Positions 9,600 to 16,798 of a stretch of 24,104 nucleotides of DNA are shown here, piece by piece (position 1 is the first letter of the stretch; every line of letters starts with the position of its first letter). The notes beneath the pieces are model-generated. The model worked only from the letters and a program-made list of their open reading frames with translations, was not told where the DNA came from and did no database searches. The DNA is from JACMRI01 sp043778625 (lineage in GTDB: Bacteria > Bacteroidota > Bacteroidia > UBA4408), in the NCBI GenBank assembly GCA_043778625.1, contig JAYWFU010000058.1:1-24104 (forward strand), read 5' to 3'. The position numbers and the translations under genes are program-made.

Positions 9600-9651
9600 C
9601 AGTATTCGAGTCTATTGGTTAAAAGCTATTTGTATTATACAATTACTATTT

Positions 9652-9659
9652 CAAATATA
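9652..9659 (-). promoter_or_regulatory. Candidate -7 element for the M23 gene
   Basis: Minus-strand TATATTTG matches TAnnTTTG exactly, 52 bases before the start codon. No TTG or TTTG is seen at the expected -33 distance, so support is moderate. Read-through from the M61 gene is the alternative. Confidence 0.35.
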
Positions 9660-9687
9660 GTAAATCATATAATAGTACGGTAGTACA

Positions 9688-11424
9688 TTATACGAGCATA
9701 AAGTCGCACTTGCACCATGCTTTGTAATTAAGCTTTTGCTCAGTACTTGCATAAGGTAGTTTGCTTATTGTGTAGTGTTTGTAGTACGTTATGTTAGTGT
9801 TTTTTTGTAGTTCAATTGTTTTTAACGTACCGTTACTGCTCAACGTTAAAGTTATAGGCTCGTTGTTAAAATAGCGTAACCATTGCTCTAAGTTGTTTTC
9901 GAGTTTTATACCATTTACGGCCAATATATTATCGCCCACTGTTATACCTTGCTCCTGCGCAATACTGCCTTGGTATATTGTTTTTACACTACATTTGGTA
10001 CTATCATCAATGTATCTAAAACCATAATACGCATCAGCCTGCAAATCCCAAGGTTGCTCATTTAACAACAAGCCTACGTGCGTTAAACATTCAGTAAGCA
10101 ATGGTTGATAGTTGGTAGTGCCGTTGTAATAGTTTGCAAAAAAGTAATCGAGGTTAGTGCCTGCTACTTGTTCGCAGAGGGCTTTATAACCAGCCTCGGT
10201 ATAACCTATGTTTTGTTGTCCGTATTGCGTAAACATTAATTGCATTACGTGTTCTAAACCCTTAGTATTATGGGTATGTTGCCTAATAATAACATCTAAC
10301 ATAAATGCACACAAACACCCCTCAGTGTATATACTTACTTTACGGTTAGGTACGCCAGGCACATAACCATCGAGCCAAGTATCCCAACTACTTGCTCCTA
10401 CGCTCATGTTGTGGCGTGCGGGGTTATTAAAATGCTTGTCGAGTTGTGTGTTAAATGTTTCAAAATAGTCGTCCTCGTTAAATACTCCGCTTCTAAACAA
10501 TAAAAAATCGCCGTAGTAAGTGGTTATCCCCTCTGTTATATAGCCTAGCTTAGTGTAGTTTTCTCCCCCGTAATTGTAAGGATGCATATCCGCTGGGCGA
10601 ATTAATTTTACATTCCAGCTATGGAATAATTCGTGGCAACTAATACCTAGTAAGTTATTGTAGTTGGCTTTACGCATAAGGTCGTAACCTGGGCCAAGCG
10701 CAATAACGGTGCTATTAAAATGCTCTACTCCGTGATGTATAAAGTAGGGAGTTATTTGAAATAAAAAATGATACTCATTACCTGTAAAACCACCCATGGT
10801 AACAAATGACTCATTGATGAAAATAAAAAAATCGTTAATTAATTTACTAAAATCGGGTTTACAAATACCTTGAAACCACAAATTAATTTCTACCCCATCT
10901 AACACAAATAATTTGCGTTGTAGCGTAGCGCTAGCTATAAAGGGGCTATCGGCAAGGGTATGAAAATTAGTAGCTTGGTAGGTGTTTGTTTCAACTTTAG
11001 CTAAGCCAATGGCAATAGCGTAATTAGCAGGTACGTTAATAGTTAGTAAGCAAGCATCGTTAAGTTGTGTAGTGGCGTACAGGCAACAGTTAACGGGGTT
11101 CACATACAATTGCTCTGTGTTTAAAAACGTAGCACCTGCATTTAATTCGGCCGCATAGTAGTTGTATTTAATTACTAATTGCGTACAATTTTGGGTGTTT
11201 ATTACCCATTTACTATTACTTGTTTTTTCAAACACTAAGGGTTCGTTACGTTCGTTATAGCAGGCAAATTGCTGTATATTTTTAGCAAAATTCCCTAACT
11301 CGTACCGCCCTGGTCGCCAAGTGGGCAAGGCTATTTCGGTAGTTGGGGTACTTACATCAGTAACAAATGTTATGTCAACATATTGTGTAGTTGCGTTACC
11401 GTACGATAGTGTGTAATGTGCCAT
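9688..11424 (-). CDS. M61 family peptidase with PDZ domain
   Basis: Glycyl-aminopeptidase family (M61). The zinc site is HELFHSWN: H264, E265 and H268, with E298 in GYITEG as the third ligand. The N-terminal domain (about 1-160, LPTWRPGRYELGNFAKN) is the usual M61 beta-rich domain. A PDZ domain spans about 475-555 (GSIAQEQGITVGDNILAVNG) and probably binds C-terminal peptides. The length of 578 aa is typical. The protein starts MAHYTLSY with no visible signal peptide, unlike many M61 members, so a cytoplasmic role in peptide turnover is plausible. It starts 21 bp downstream of the YwqK/MORN-like gene, suggesting co-transcription. Confidence 0.93.
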   Translation of the reverse strand: MAHYTLSYGNATTQYVDITFVTDVSTPTTEIALPTWRPGRYELGNFAKNIQQFACYNERNEPLVFEKTSNSKWVINTQNCTQLVIKYNYYAAELNAGATFLNTEQLYVNPVNCCLYATTQLNDACLLTINVPANYAIAIGLAKVETNTYQATNFHTLADSPFIASATLQRKLFVLDGVEINLWFQGICKPDFSKLINDFFIFINESFVTMGGFTGNEYHFLFQITPYFIHHGVEHFNSTVIALGPGYDLMRKANYNNLLGISCHELFHSWNVKLIRPADMHPYNYGGENYTKLGYITEGITTYYGDFLLFRSGVFNEDDYFETFNTQLDKHFNNPARHNMSVGASSWDTWLDGYVPGVPNRKVSIYTEGCLCAFMLDVIIRQHTHNTKGLEHVMQLMFTQYGQQNIGYTEAGYKALCEQVAGTNLDYFFANYYNGTTNYQPLLTECLTHVGLLLNEQPWDLQADAYYGFRYIDDSTKCSVKTIYQGSIAQEQGITVGDNILAVNGIKLENNLEQWLRYFNNEPITLTLSSNGTLKTIELQKNTNITYYKHYTISKLPYASTEQKLNYKAWCKCDFMLV

Positions 11425-11445
11425 GATGCCGTGTTAAATAACAAA

Positions 11446-12756
11446 TTATGTTTTCTTTTTTTTTGGTTTATCCTTGGTGTATTTTATCTCCTCGGGGTTG
11501 CCATTGTTATATTTGGTTTCTTTTACTTTTTTGCCAAACTCATACGTTACTGAGTATAGTTTTTCTTCCTTGTCGTTATAGTAAGTCCACTTGCCGTGCT
11601 GTAAATTATTTACATAACCTGTTACGCTGTTCTTTTTTCCGTTTTCAAAATAAGTAACTTTTTCGCCATGCATTTTTCCCGCCTTGTGATTTTCGTACAT
11701 CAATAGCATTCCAAACGGATAGTAGTATTTCCAAGTATTTTCTTTTAGTCCGTTTTTGTAATAGCCCTCTTGCTCAGGCTTACCAGTAGCCGCGTAATAG
11801 GTTTTAAAATAACCATCGGGGACACCTAATTTGTACTCTTGCTCTTTAATTAATACGCCCGATTTTTGGTCATAATATTTCCACAATCCCTCTTTTAAAT
11901 CGTTATGTTTATTACCAGTATAATTAGGCTTTCCGTTGGGATAGTTACCTTTCCACACGCCCTCCGACAGTCCATTTTTATAATCTCCCTCGTCTTTTAC
12001 TGTACCGTCGTTATACCATGCGTACCACTTATCATCGGCTTTATCAAGATAGTAAGCTCCTTGTTGTAGTTTTTTTCCGTCTTCGTAATAGGTAGTCCAT
12101 ACACCCGTGCGCAAGTCATTGGCATAGTTTCCTTGGCGTTCAATTTGTTTGTTTTTATAATATACTGTCCAAGTGCTATCACGCTTACTCTCAAGGTAAT
12201 TTCCGGTGGTCATTAGTTCACCCGTAGCAAAGTAGTACCGCCACACGCCTTGCTGTGCGCCACTTACAAAGCTACCCTTCATGTCTAATTGTTTATTTTT
12301 GTGGTAAAATAGCCACTCGCCAATTTTGTTTCCGTTAGCGTACTGCCCTGTACTTTCAAGGCTTCCGTCCATGTAATACCCCTTAAAAATACCGTTGTAT
12401 TTTTCGTTAGCAAGCGCTACTTCGTGTGCTATTTTTTTGGCGTTGTAATATTGTTTTTCAATTCCGTTAGTGTGGTCTTGCAGGGTTTTAATAGTTTTTC
12501 CGTCTTCAAAATATTCAGTAAACACACTGTCTTTTTTACCTAGGTTATAATGCCCTTTCCACTTAATATTTTTGTTGAGATGATACTCCACAAAATTTCC
12601 GTTTTTAACGGAATCGGTGGTTTCTTGGTATTCATAACGCACTCTATCAAACCGCGGATAGTTTTTTTTAATAGTTATGTTACTTTGTGCAATTACAGTA
12701 GTACATACACATATATACATAACTATATGTATTAATTTATTTAAAATAATTCTCAT
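11446..12756 (-). CDS. Exported YwqK/MORN-like repeat protein
   Basis: Built almost entirely from about 14 degenerate repeats of roughly 23 residues with the pattern G-x-W-x-Y-Y-x(3)-G-K-x(3)-G-x-Y-x-N-G (for example GVWTTYYEDGKKLQQGAYY). This pattern is shared by MORN repeats and the so-called YwqK antitoxin family, which is very common in Bacteroidota with no settled function. The N-terminus (MRIILNKLIHIVMYICVC, then TTVIAQS) looks like a signal peptide, so export to the periplasm or surface is likely. The tail is Lys-rich (KDKPKKKKT). The start overlaps the 3' end of the ACMSD gene by 20 bp. A later ATG at 12720 would avoid the overlap but would leave a signal peptide that is too short, so 12756 is preferred. 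The family's antitoxin label should not be taken as function: no toxin gene adjoins it. Confidence 0.85.
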   Translation of the reverse strand: MRIILNKLIHIVMYICVCTTVIAQSNITIKKNYPRFDRVRYEYQETTDSVKNGNFVEYHLNKNIKWKGHYNLGKKDSVFTEYFEDGKTIKTLQDHTNGIEKQYYNAKKIAHEVALANEKYNGIFKGYYMDGSLESTGQYANGNKIGEWLFYHKNKQLDMKGSFVSGAQQGVWRYYFATGELMTTGNYLESKRDSTWTVYYKNKQIERQGNYANDLRTGVWTTYYEDGKKLQQGAYYLDKADDKWYAWYNDGTVKDEGDYKNGLSEGVWKGNYPNGKPNYTGNKHNDLKEGLWKYYDQKSGVLIKEQEYKLGVPDGYFKTYYAATGKPEQEGYYKNGLKENTWKYYYPFGMLLMYENHKAGKMHGEKVTYFENGKKNSVTGYVNNLQHGKWTYYNDKEEKLYSVTYEFGKKVKETKYNNGNPEEIKYTKDKPKKKKT

Positions 12757-13750
12757 CGATGTTTAACCAGCTTAGTGTTGACTTTGAAAATAATTGTTCT
12801 TTGTCAGTGATAGAAATTGCAGTGTCGATTTCAATAAACTTACCGTGTTCCAAATCGCCCAAAGGGAAAGGATAATCAGTGCCATACGCAATTTTATCTA
12901 CGCCCATAGTCTGCATCAAATAATGTAGCGCAGGCGTATCGTGCGTAATACCATCCACCCAAAATTTACCAATATAATTGCGAGGGTCTTGTATGTTGTT
13001 AACGTTACACAAGTCTTGCCTGCATTGCCAACCGTGGCTTACGCGCCCTACCGTAAACGGAAACGAGCCTCCACCGTGTGCAAATAACACACGTAGTTTA
13101 GGAAACTTATCAAACACTCCACCAAAAATCATAGCACATATAGCCAACGAAGTTTCGGCAGGCATACCCACTAACCAAGGTAAAAAATAGTTAGGCATTT
13201 TCTCCTGCCCCATCATGTCCCAAGGATGTACAAATATGGCCATATCCAGCTCTTCTGCGGCTTCCCAAAGGTCAAAATAATAGCTATCGTCCAGGTTGCG
13301 GTGTTGTATGTGCGACCCTATTTGCACGCCTTTTATCCCCAAATATTTTAAGCGTTCTAACTCTTTAATACTCATTGCTACGTCCTGCATGGGCAGTGTA
13401 CCCAAGCCTACAAAGCGTTTAGGATAATTAGCCTGCACTGAGGCTATGTGGTTATTGAGTAGCTTGCTCCAATCCCAAGCGTCCAGCGGTTTAGCCCAAT
13501 AGTTAAATAGTACTGGCACCGTGCATAATACCATAGCCTGCACGTTATGTGCGTCCATGTCTTTAATTATAACGTCAGGGTTCCAGCAATTTTCGTTTAC
13601 TTTTCTAAAAAAACGTCCGTCGTCGTGCATCATATTAGCCGTACCATCGGGCTGGTGATCCATGGAAACGAAGCCTCCGTAGCCATATTTTTTTTTGAGG
13701 TCGGGCCACGAATGGGGCAGTATATGAGCGTGGCAATCTATTTTGAGCAT
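12737..13750 (-). CDS. acmsd: 2-amino-3-carboxymuconate-6-semialdehyde decarboxylase (ACMSD)
   Basis: Amidohydrolase-fold decarboxylase that turns ACMS, from the kynurenine/3-hydroxyanthranilate route of tryptophan breakdown, into 2-aminomuconate semialdehyde, diverting it from quinolinate and NAD. Metal ligands are visible: HAH (H7, H9), H175 in FVHPWDM and D292 in YGTDYPFP, each one residue later than the zinc ligands I recall for the human enzyme. The strings PDLKKKYGYGGF, ENCW, YWAKP, FVGLGTLPMQ, GVQIGSHI, WLVGMPAETS and FAHGGGSFPFTVGR match human ACMSD closely from memory. Length (337 aa) is normal. No other kynurenine-pathway gene is in the window. It lies 68 bp downstream of tadA and overlaps the next gene by 20 bp. 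Confidence 0.93.
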   Translation of the reverse strand: MLKIDCHAHILPHSWPDLKKKYGYGGFVSMDHQPDGTANMMHDDGRFFRKVNENCWNPDVIIKDMDAHNVQAMVLCTVPVLFNYWAKPLDAWDWSKLLNNHIASVQANYPKRFVGLGTLPMQDVAMSIKELERLKYLGIKGVQIGSHIQHRNLDDSYYFDLWEAAEELDMAIFVHPWDMMGQEKMPNYFLPWLVGMPAETSLAICAMIFGGVFDKFPKLRVLFAHGGGSFPFTVGRVSHGWQCRQDLCNVNNIQDPRNYIGKFWVDGITHDTPALHYLMQTMGVDKIAYGTDYPFPLGDLEHGKFIEIDTAISITDKEQLFSKSTLSWLNIDENYFK

Positions 13751-13818
13751 AGTGTAGTTGCGTTAATATTTTAAATTTAAGTATAAAGTAACTATTTTAA
13801 ATGTGTTAGCGCAATAGT

Positions 13819-14262
13819 TTAAGTACGTAATTTTTTAAAAAACAATTGTAATAATTCTTTACATTCCACCTCCATAATACCTCGCACCACTTGTGTTTTT
13901 GGGTGTAGTAATGGGTTGGCTATGGTATTGTAGCCACGTTTTTCGTCGGGCGCACCATACACTACTGTGGTTATTTGGCTCCATGCTAGTGCCCCTGCAC
14001 ACATTACGCAGGGTTCAAGCGTAACGTACAGCGTGCAGTCATTAAGGTACTTACCACCAATAGCATTGGCTGCAGAAGTTATGGCCTGCATTTCGGCATG
14101 TGCTGTAACGTCATTTAATAACTGAGTTAAGTTGTGTGCACGTGCAATAATTTTTTTATTGGACACAATTACAGCCCCCACAGGCACTTCGTTTTTATCA
14201 AAACTTTGTTGCGCCTCTTTTAATGCTTCACGCATAAAATATTCGTGCGAAAATAATTCCAT
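13819..14262 (-). CDS. tadA: tRNA-specific adenosine-34 deaminase
   Basis: Converts adenosine to inosine at the wobble position (34) of tRNA-Arg(ACG) so that it can read CGU, CGC and CGA codons. The zinc-dependent cytidine-deaminase fold is clear: H55 and E57 in HAE, and C85/C88 in EPCVMC. The N-terminal FMREALKEAQQSFDKNEVPVGAV is typical of TadA. The length of 147 aa is normal. First gene of the minus-strand run and divergent from the M43 protease gene. Paralogous guanine deaminases share the fold, but the PVGAV and YGAPDEKRG contexts favour TadA. Confidence 0.93.
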   Translation of the reverse strand: MELFSHEYFMREALKEAQQSFDKNEVPVGAVIVSNKKIIARAHNLTQLLNDVTAHAEMQAITSAANAIGGKYLNDCTLYVTLEPCVMCAGALAWSQITTVVYGAPDEKRGYNTIANPLLHPKTQVVRGIMEVECKELLQLFFKKLRT

Positions 14263-14482
14263 ACTATTTGTTATATAATTAGAGTTTAATATTAGCTAAA
14301 GTATTTGATTTTTGAACTTGGCTATAACTAATTAGCTCTTTATACGCCTTCTTTCGTGGGGACAGAAACCAAGGCGGAATATACGCTTAAACTAAATTTT
14401 TATACCTCATTTGTTCAATGTATTTTTTTTGGATGAAATTAAACGATACATTTAACCTTAAATAATTTAACACAATAAAAAA
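14263..14482. other. Divergent intergenic region, tadA / M43 protease
   Basis: AT-rich 220-bp region that must hold promoters for both genes. No perfect TAnnTTTG is seen for either; a near match TACATTTA (14447-14454, plus) lies 28 bases before the M43 start, with a TTTG at 14428-14431. The only strong structure is the hairpin at 14341-14383. Confidence 0.5.
14341..14383. repeat. REP-like stem-loop
   Basis: CGCCTT (14345-14350) pairs with AAGGCG (14371-14376). Inside it TTTC (14352-14355) pairs with GAAA (14365-14368), leaving loop GTGGGGACA. Outside, TATA can pair with TATA across a short bulge. It has no T tract and stands well upstream of both genes, so it is not a terminator. GC-rich compared with the surrounding DNA; possibly a dispersed element. 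Confidence 0.5.
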
Positions 14483-15745
14483 ATGAACACACTACGCCAC
14501 AGCCTATTACTAGCAGGATTAACCTTAGTAAGCACCTATACGCAAGCGCAACGTAAATGCGGAGCGGCAATATTATATGCTAAAAGAGCCCAGTACAACC
14601 CTGCCCTCGTGCTGCAACGCAAACAAGCTGAGCAGCGCACGCAAGCTTGGATAGCTCAACGCACGCAAAACAAACAAACTGGAGGAGTGGTAATTATACC
14701 CGTTGTGGTGCATGTTATTTATAACACTACCGTTGAAAATATTTCTGCTGCACAAATACAATCACAGATAGATGTACTAAATGCTGATTACAGAAAATTA
14801 AATATAGATACATTACCTAGTACACATCCGTTTGCAAGTGTTACAGCTGATACCAAAGTGCAATTTTGCTTAGCTTCGACTGACCCTAATGGTAATGCCA
14901 CCGATGGTATAACCCGTACTTATACCGCCACTACTTCTTTTACAGGTAATGGCGACGAAAAATACACCTCAAACGGTGGGCACGACAACTGGGACGCCAC
15001 GCAATACCTTAATATGTGGGTGTGCAACGCTGACGCAAGTGGCTTGCTTGGATACGCAACCTTCCCAACTGATTTAGCAATAAACCCAACTGAAGACGGT
15101 GTGGTAATAAACGTGTATAGTTTTGGTACCATTGGTACAGCGGGCACTAATGGCTACAGTACATTTGCCGATGGTCGCACTGCTACACACGAAGTAGGGC
15201 ATTGGTTAAATTTGTTTCATATTTGGGGCGATAATACTTGTGGCGATGATTTAGTAACGGATACCGAAATTGCTCAAGCGGCTAATTTTGGATGCCCAGC
15301 ATTTCCGCACAATGCAAATGGTAGCTGCGGGCAAGGTGCTAATGGCGAAATGTACATGAACTACATGGATTATGTAGATGATGCTTGCATGAATATGTTT
15401 ACCAAAGGGCAAACCGCTCGTATAGACGCTGCGCTAAACAACGAACGCCTTGCTATATTAACCTCTACGGCTTGTAGCGGAACTACGGCTTTAAAAAACA
15501 ATAGCACAAAAAACAATCTGCAATTATACCCTAACCCAGCAACTGATAAATTGTATATAACACTAGTTGATAACTCAACGACTGACATTAACGTACAAAT
15601 AACTGATGTTAGCGGACGCATAGTGTTACAACAAAGTACTATAGTAACTAACGCTATTAATGTAAACAACTTAGTAGCAGGTACTTATTTTGTTAAAATA
15701 ACTAACGGTACAACTGTAGTTGTTAAAACGTTTAATAAAAATTAG
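14483..15745 (+). CDS. Secreted M43 (cytophagalysin-like) zinc metalloprotease, T9SS type A
   Basis: Extracellular metzincin protease. A signal peptide (MNTLRHSLLLAGLTLVSTY, cut near TQA-QRK) is followed by a short prodomain and the catalytic domain. The zinc site HEVGHWLNLFH gives H236, E237, H240 and H246, and the Met-turn is M295 in MNYMDY, the pattern of the M43B pappalysin/cytophagalysin family. Cysteines in CGDDLV, FGCPAF and NGSCGQG fit conserved family disulfides. Residues from about 346 are a T9SS type A domain (LQLYPNPATDKL to VVKTFNKN) very similar to that of the M1 gene at 16799. The stop codon lies inside a 46-bp palindrome. Confidence 0.94.
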   Translation: MNTLRHSLLLAGLTLVSTYTQAQRKCGAAILYAKRAQYNPALVLQRKQAEQRTQAWIAQRTQNKQTGGVVIIPVVVHVIYNTTVENISAAQIQSQIDVLNADYRKLNIDTLPSTHPFASVTADTKVQFCLASTDPNGNATDGITRTYTATTSFTGNGDEKYTSNGGHDNWDATQYLNMWVCNADASGLLGYATFPTDLAINPTEDGVVINVYSFGTIGTAGTNGYSTFADGRTATHEVGHWLNLFHIWGDNTCGDDLVTDTEIAQAANFGCPAFPHNANGSCGQGANGEMYMNYMDYVDDACMNMFTKGQTARIDAALNNERLAILTSTACSGTTALKNNSTKNNLQLYPNPATDKLYITLVDNSTTDINVQITDVSGRIVLQQSTIVTNAINVNNLVAGTYFVKITNGTTVVVKTFNKN

Positions 15746-15779
15746 GATACACAATTAATTGTGTATCCTAATTTTTATT
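15734..15779 (+). terminator. 46-bp perfect palindrome, terminator overlapping a stop codon
   Basis: Bases 15734-15756 and 15757-15779 are exact reverse complements (23-bp arms, centre AATT|AATT). The left arm contains the last codons and the TAG stop of the M43 gene. The right half ends in TTTTTATT, which works as a U tract. It is likely an intrinsic terminator. As DNA it could also extrude a cruciform. Confidence 0.8.
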
Positions 15780-15800
15780 CTACATTTGTATCCAACAATA

Positions 15801-15851
15801 CCAGCCACGCTTCCAAGCCCAAATTTATTTGGGATAGCGCACCCGGGCTGG
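15801..15851. repeat. Nested inverted-repeat element upstream of the Abi gene
   Basis: Three nested pairings share one axis: CCAGCC (15801-15806) with GGCTGG (15846-15851), CGCT (15808-15811) with AGCG (15836-15839), and CCCAAAT (15818-15824) with ATTTGGG (15827-15833). TTTTAGATTTTTAT follows, so it could terminate. It sits right behind another terminator, is much more GC-rich than its surroundings, and looks like an independent REP-like element. Confidence 0.5.
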
Positions 15852-15889
15852 TTTTAGATTTTTATACCTTTTAGTATTTTAAAATTTAC

Positions 15890-16783
15890 ATGCTCTACAA
15901 TAAGCCCTCTCTTACAATAGCAGAGCAAATAACAAAACTCAAGGGTAGAGGTCTTCTATTTGCAAATGAGTCTCAAGCGACTAAAACTCTTGCCAACATT
16001 AGCTATTACCGATTAAGAGCTTACACATACCCCTTTCAAAATAATGATTCAAATAATCAGTCGTTTAAGCAACGTATTTCATTTGAAGAAATTATACAAC
16101 TATATACTTTTGATAGAAAACTAAGTGTGTTAATTTTTGAATGTATTGAAAAAATAGAAATAAGTTTTAGGACACAACTTATTTATAATTTATCAATAAA
16201 ACATGGAAGTCACTGGCATTTAAAAATTGAACTGTTTAGAGATTTTGAACGTTTTATTAATCATTCAAGTACACTAATAAAAGAAGTAGATAGAAGTAAC
16301 GAAACTTTTATAGAACATTATAACACTAAATACTCTAAGCCTTCATCTCCCCCATGTTGGATGAGCTTAGAGGTGAGTAGTATGGGTTTACTATCTAAGA
16401 TTTTTCAAAACCTAAAAAAAACAACTGAAAAGAAAGCAATAACAACACATTTTGGACTTTCAGACGTTTCTTTATTAGAAAACTGGATGTTCTGCTTTTG
16501 TGCATTACGTAATATTTTAGCCCACCACGGGCGAATTTGGAATAGACGACTACCCACTATTAAATTACCAGAGCGTCCAACACATTTATTTTTAGTAAAT
16601 AAAAATATTCACGCAAATAAATTATATGCAACTCTTGCTTGTATTCAATATGTATTAAAAACTACCAATCTGGAAATAAGTTTTGGTAGTCAACTAAAGC
16701 AGTTAATGAACACGTGTCCGTTAGCGCAAAGCAAAGAAATGGGATTTCCGACTGAATGGGAAAAAGAGAAACTCTGGATATAA
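15890..16783 (+). CDS. Abi_2 (AbiD/AbiF-like) abortive infection protein, HEPN-type
   Basis: Matches the Abi_2 family, first known from lactococcal phage-resistance proteins AbiD and AbiF, in which infected cells stop growth to block phage spread. Recognisable strings are YNKPSLTIAEQI at the start, LANISYYRLRAYTYPF and FDRKLSVLIFECIEKIEISFRTQL. RNILAHHGRIWNRR contains R207-x4-H212, the R-x4-H motif of HEPN ribonucleases, so RNA cleavage is the inferred activity. The length of 297 aa is normal and the frame is intact. A hand count of four 60-base lines gives about 27% GC, against about 42% in the next gene, suggesting recent acquisition. The M1 gene begins only 15 bp downstream. No partner defence gene or antitoxin is visible beside it. 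Confidence 0.9.
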   Translation: MLYNKPSLTIAEQITKLKGRGLLFANESQATKTLANISYYRLRAYTYPFQNNDSNNQSFKQRISFEEIIQLYTFDRKLSVLIFECIEKIEISFRTQLIYNLSIKHGSHWHLKIELFRDFERFINHSSTLIKEVDRSNETFIEHYNTKYSKPSSPPCWMSLEVSSMGLLSKIFQNLKKTTEKKAITTHFGLSDVSLLENWMFCFCALRNILAHHGRIWNRRLPTIKLPERPTHLFLVNKNIHANKLYATLACIQYVLKTTNLEISFGSQLKQLMNTCPLAQSKEMGFPTEWEKEKLWI

Positions 16784-16798
16784 ATTAATTAAAAAGTT

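Noticed and set aside
11446..12756. Reading the YwqK-like gene as an antitoxin of a toxin-antitoxin pair
   Set aside because: The family name is historical. The protein has a signal peptide and about 14 repeats, and neither neighbour is a toxin.
15780..16798. Insertion sequence carrying the Abi gene
   Set aside because: No transposase, terminal inverted repeats or target-site duplication could be found around it. The hairpins sit only on the left side.
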